DNA from: Anaerolineae bacterium
GTDB lineage: Bacteria; Chloroflexota; Anaerolineae; Aggregatilineales; Phototrophicaceae
Reading direction: 5' to 3'
DNA length: 64,000 nucleotides
NCBI GenBank assembly: GCA_020849765.1
Contig: JADLAY010000054.1
Span: 1-64,000, forward strand
Below, piece after piece: positions 61,841 to 64,000 of the stretch. Under the pieces are notes generated by a model that made no database searches, was not told the origin of the DNA, and saw only the letters and a program-made list of their open reading frames with translations. The translations under genes were made by a program, and so were the position numbers. Within the stretch, counting starts at the first letter, position 1; each line of letters opens with the position of its first letter.

Positions 61841-63844
61841 TCAGGGTGCGGGCGTCGGCGTGGGTGTGGGCCAATCGACTTCAACTTCTGCTAGAGGTAC
61901 TAGGCCACCGACGCTTAAGGTATTTCTGTCTGGATGCCAGGCAATCGATTCTATCTGTTCTGGCATCATTTGCTCGGTTATCACCGTACCTGTGGCGACC
62001 TCGATGACGTGAACACTGAAGATGCCTGCCACAGCCAGGAGATCTCCTGCCGTGTTAAACTCCATATCATTTCCACTATCGGCAAGTGAAAACGTGGTCT
62101 GAAGCTCATAGGTGTCGGCATCCCACAGCGAGAAACCTACATTGTCGCCATACGTGACTATTCGGTTACCTTGCGGACTCCAGCGCACCTGCCAAACGGA
62201 TTCAGGATTGTCTTCATCATATCGAGGGAACGCAGCAATGTCTTCGCCTGTCGCCGCGTTCCAGACTATCGCCTGGTTAAAATCCCCAGCGATTCCCGCT
62301 ATTCGGTCTCCAATCGGGCTCCACGTGAGAGAAGCGATATAGCGGCTTCGGCTTCGGGTCTCGGTGATAAGTTGACCGTTTAGCGCATTCCAGACTTGAA
62401 CCATTGCCGCAAAATCTGGTGTACCCAGTCCATGGGCCGTCGCGATGCGGCTGCCATCCGGGCTGTAGGCGACGTCTTGCAACCAACTCGCTGTCTCCAG
62501 CGCCAGAACAAGCGCCCCAGTTTGGACGTCCCAGACTTCAACTCCTGATTCGTAACCCGCGACGGCTAATTGAGTAGGCACTTGGGGGTTCCAGGATATC
62601 TGTGGTCGATAGTCGTCAACCGCGTACTCCCAGACCTGTTGCTGGCTCTGACCATCGAAGACGGTCACGAGATCATCTGTGACCACAGCAAGGAGCGTGC
62701 CCGTGTGATTCCAGCTTATGTATTCGATGGCTGAATCCGGCTGAACTGGCATTTCATCAAGTGGTGGCTGAATGCCTTCGATGGAAGGTGTAGCATCGAC
62801 AAGATTTGCCATGGGCGTACCGGTGAGCGCCGAATCCGGCACCAGCGCCTCATCGCGATGCAGGCCATCAAGCCCATCGTAAGAAACGTGCCGCCCATCT
62901 TGTGACCACTGAACATAGACCGCAACCTTGTCGTTCAGAATTTCTCGTGCGATCTGCCAATCAGCGCTGTTCCAGATGCGGATGACCTGCCCGCCCGTCG
63001 CCAGCTTGCTCCCGTCGGGACTCCATGCAACATCGGTGAGCAAATGGTCGTTCGTCGGTAACTCAGCGACGAATGTCTCGGTAACCAGATTGAATATGGC
63101 TAGGCTTCCATCTTCCGTCAGTGCAATCTGTGTGCCATCGGGACTCCATGCAGTGCCTCCGCCGCCTCGGTCTACGATAGTCAAAATGGGGGTGGACAAA
63201 AACATCTCCTCACTCGATAGATCCCAGATTTGCAGCTGTCTTTTGTCTGTTTCCGATAGTATGAGTTGGGATGTGTAGAAGTTGCTCAACAGTCGTTGAC
63301 CGTCGGGACTCCATTCCAGACCAACAATCATTCCCCTATGCGTCGGATCAAGTATCTGGTGTATTGTCTCCCCGGTCGTCGAACTGATTACCGTAATGCC
63401 GCTGCCGATGGCGACGGCAATTTCATCACGCACAGGACTCCATGCCAGTGCTCCGATTTGGATTACACCCTCGCCCAGCAGACGGTTGCGCGATCCACTT
63501 GTCGTGTTCGCAACCACGAGATTTCCGTTCGAGGCCGAGTAAGCTAAACGATCCCCATTTGGGCTAAGTGCTATCCAGGCCGGAACGCTTGGGCCAGGAT
63601 CGACCGAGCGGATATAGTCGCCCGTCTGATTGTCGAAAAGGTCTACGCGACTATCTTCGTAGTAGGCTACAGCGATGACGGACTTATCCCCACTGACCGT
63701 CAACTTGTAGACGGAGTCTGAATTGCTCTGTTGGTCGTAAGCCGTTACAGACGTCAGTCCACCCAGCACAAGCGCGAGCGCCAGCAGCACGGTTAGCCAT
63801 CGGTAGCGAACCACGCTCGTGATGATGCTTCGTACTCGTTTCAT
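61841..63844 (-). CDS. Membrane-anchored/secreted WD40-like beta-propeller protein
   Basis: A 667-residue protein with an N-terminal membrane or signal segment (YRWLTVLLALALVLGGLTSV). Many WD40/TolB-like blades follow: WIALSPNGDRLAYSASNG, LEWSPDGQRLLSNF, TAWSPDGTQIALTEDG, DVAWSPDGSKLATGG and IRIWNSADW. About 12-14 blades imply two propellers. No catalytic domain is visible; such proteins usually scaffold or bind ligands outside the cell. The C-terminus ends in a short Pro-Thr tail (PTPTPTPAP). The start at 63844 has AAGGGA eight bases upstream. Composition looks AT-richer than its neighbours, as at 16597. Confidence 0.88.
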   Translation of the reverse strand: MKRVRSIITSVVRYRWLTVLLALALVLGGLTSVTAYDQQSNSDSVYKLTVSGDKSVIAVAYYEDSRVDLFDNQTGDYIRSVDPGPSVPAWIALSPNGDRLAYSASNGNLVVANTTSGSRNRLLGEGVIQIGALAWSPVRDEIAVAIGSGITVISSTTGETIHQILDPTHRGMIVGLEWSPDGQRLLSNFYTSQLILSETDKRQLQIWDLSSEEMFLSTPILTIVDRGGGGTAWSPDGTQIALTEDGSLAIFNLVTETFVAELPTNDHLLTDVAWSPDGSKLATGGQVIRIWNSADWQIAREILNDKVAVYVQWSQDGRHVSYDGLDGLHRDEALVPDSALTGTPMANLVDATPSIEGIQPPLDEMPVQPDSAIEYISWNHTGTLLAVVTDDLVTVFDGQSQQQVWEYAVDDYRPQISWNPQVPTQLAVAGYESGVEVWDVQTGALVLALETASWLQDVAYSPDGSRIATAHGLGTPDFAAMVQVWNALNGQLITETRSRSRYIASLTWSPIGDRIAGIAGDFNQAIVWNAATGEDIAAFPRYDEDNPESVWQVRWSPQGNRIVTYGDNVGFSLWDADTYELQTTFSLADSGNDMEFNTAGDLLAVAGIFSVHVIEVATGTVITEQMMPEQIESIAWHPDRNTLSVGGLVPLAEVEVDWPTPTPTPAP

Positions 63845-64000
63845 GATGTTTCCCTTAGACCAGGAGCACGTTCGTCCTGGCCGAGCGGCGTGAATGAATA
63901 TACCCTCACTGTACGCCCGGATCGCGGCGCGCGATCATGCGCGTAGGTGAAGAATCGCCCCGCCGTTGTGGAGCCGGTGGGATATGCGCTTACTCCGCCC
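63845..64000. other. Right edge of the window
   Basis: No gene can be supported in the last 156 bases. They include the leader of the propeller gene and an imperfect hairpin (CCAGGA/TCCTGG) near 63860-63880. Confidence 0.4.

Overview
The window is GC-rich, gene-dense bacterial chromosome. No rRNA, tRNA, replication origin or CRISPR array was seen. Several traits together suggest a member of the Chloroflexota (an Anaerolineae-like lineage): secreted proteins with long Pro-Thr-rich linkers, large NB-ARC/TPR regulators, a CHAT-NB-ARC-TPR protein, secreted beta-propellers, UMF1 transport, and many palindromic intergenic repeats. This assignment is inference from gene content; there is no phylogenetic marker to prove it.

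Layout. 1-421: start of an exported sugar-binding protein. 737-5114: an alpha-E / circularly permuted ATP-grasp / transglutaminase operon. A four-helix-bundle (23S rRNA intervening-sequence type) gene with flanking inverted word repeats fills the junction between two of its genes. 5313-9237: two paralogous membrane-anchored proteins of unknown function and a divergent LuxR-HTH/NB-ARC/TPR regulator. 9523-12282: acyl-CoA synthetase (NDP-forming)-GNAT fusion. 12501-15125: a hybrid histidine kinase with two single-domain response regulators. 15507-27770: SUMF1 protein, secreted beta-propeller, a 1664-residue protein with two subtilisin domains, and a convergent CHAT-NB-ARC-TPR protein. 28457-34239: central sugar metabolism (zwf, pgl, pfkA) with another histidine kinase and a membrane protein. 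34573-51740: transporter, lipoprotein, TspO-like protein, hydrolase, photolyase plus carotenoid-type oxidoreductase, and small enzymes. 51870-56995: tryptophanase, an IS200-like/RAYT transposase bracketed by REPIN repeats, GNAT, acetyl-CoA synthetase. 57252-63844: a pilin-collagen-PA14 surface protein, GNAT, CDGSH protein, HD-like protein and a WD40-type propeller.

How the genes fit together. zwf and pgl form an operon for the oxidative pentose phosphate entry, with pfkA nearby for glycolysis. Acs makes acetyl-CoA; the NDP-forming synthetase-GNAT fusion could make or sense acyl-CoA and could acetylate Acs (inference). Photolyase is translationally coupled to a carotenoid-type oxidoreductase, which suggests light protection. 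Four histidine-kinase/receiver loci and the LuxR-NB-ARC protein indicate heavy signalling.

Most unusual content: (i) a Flp-type prepilin N-terminus fused to a collagen-like Gly-Gly-Thr/Gly-Asp-Thr stalk and three PA14-like domains; (ii) the RAYT/REPIN system; (iii) the four-helix-bundle cassette placed exactly between a stop and a start codon; (iv) a palindromic repeat inside the CHAT coding sequence; (v) an extracytoplasmic-looking beta domain inserted in a UMF1 transporter; (vi) tandem subtilisin domains in one chain; (vii) a MITE-like repeat with an 8-bp direct repeat at its ends.
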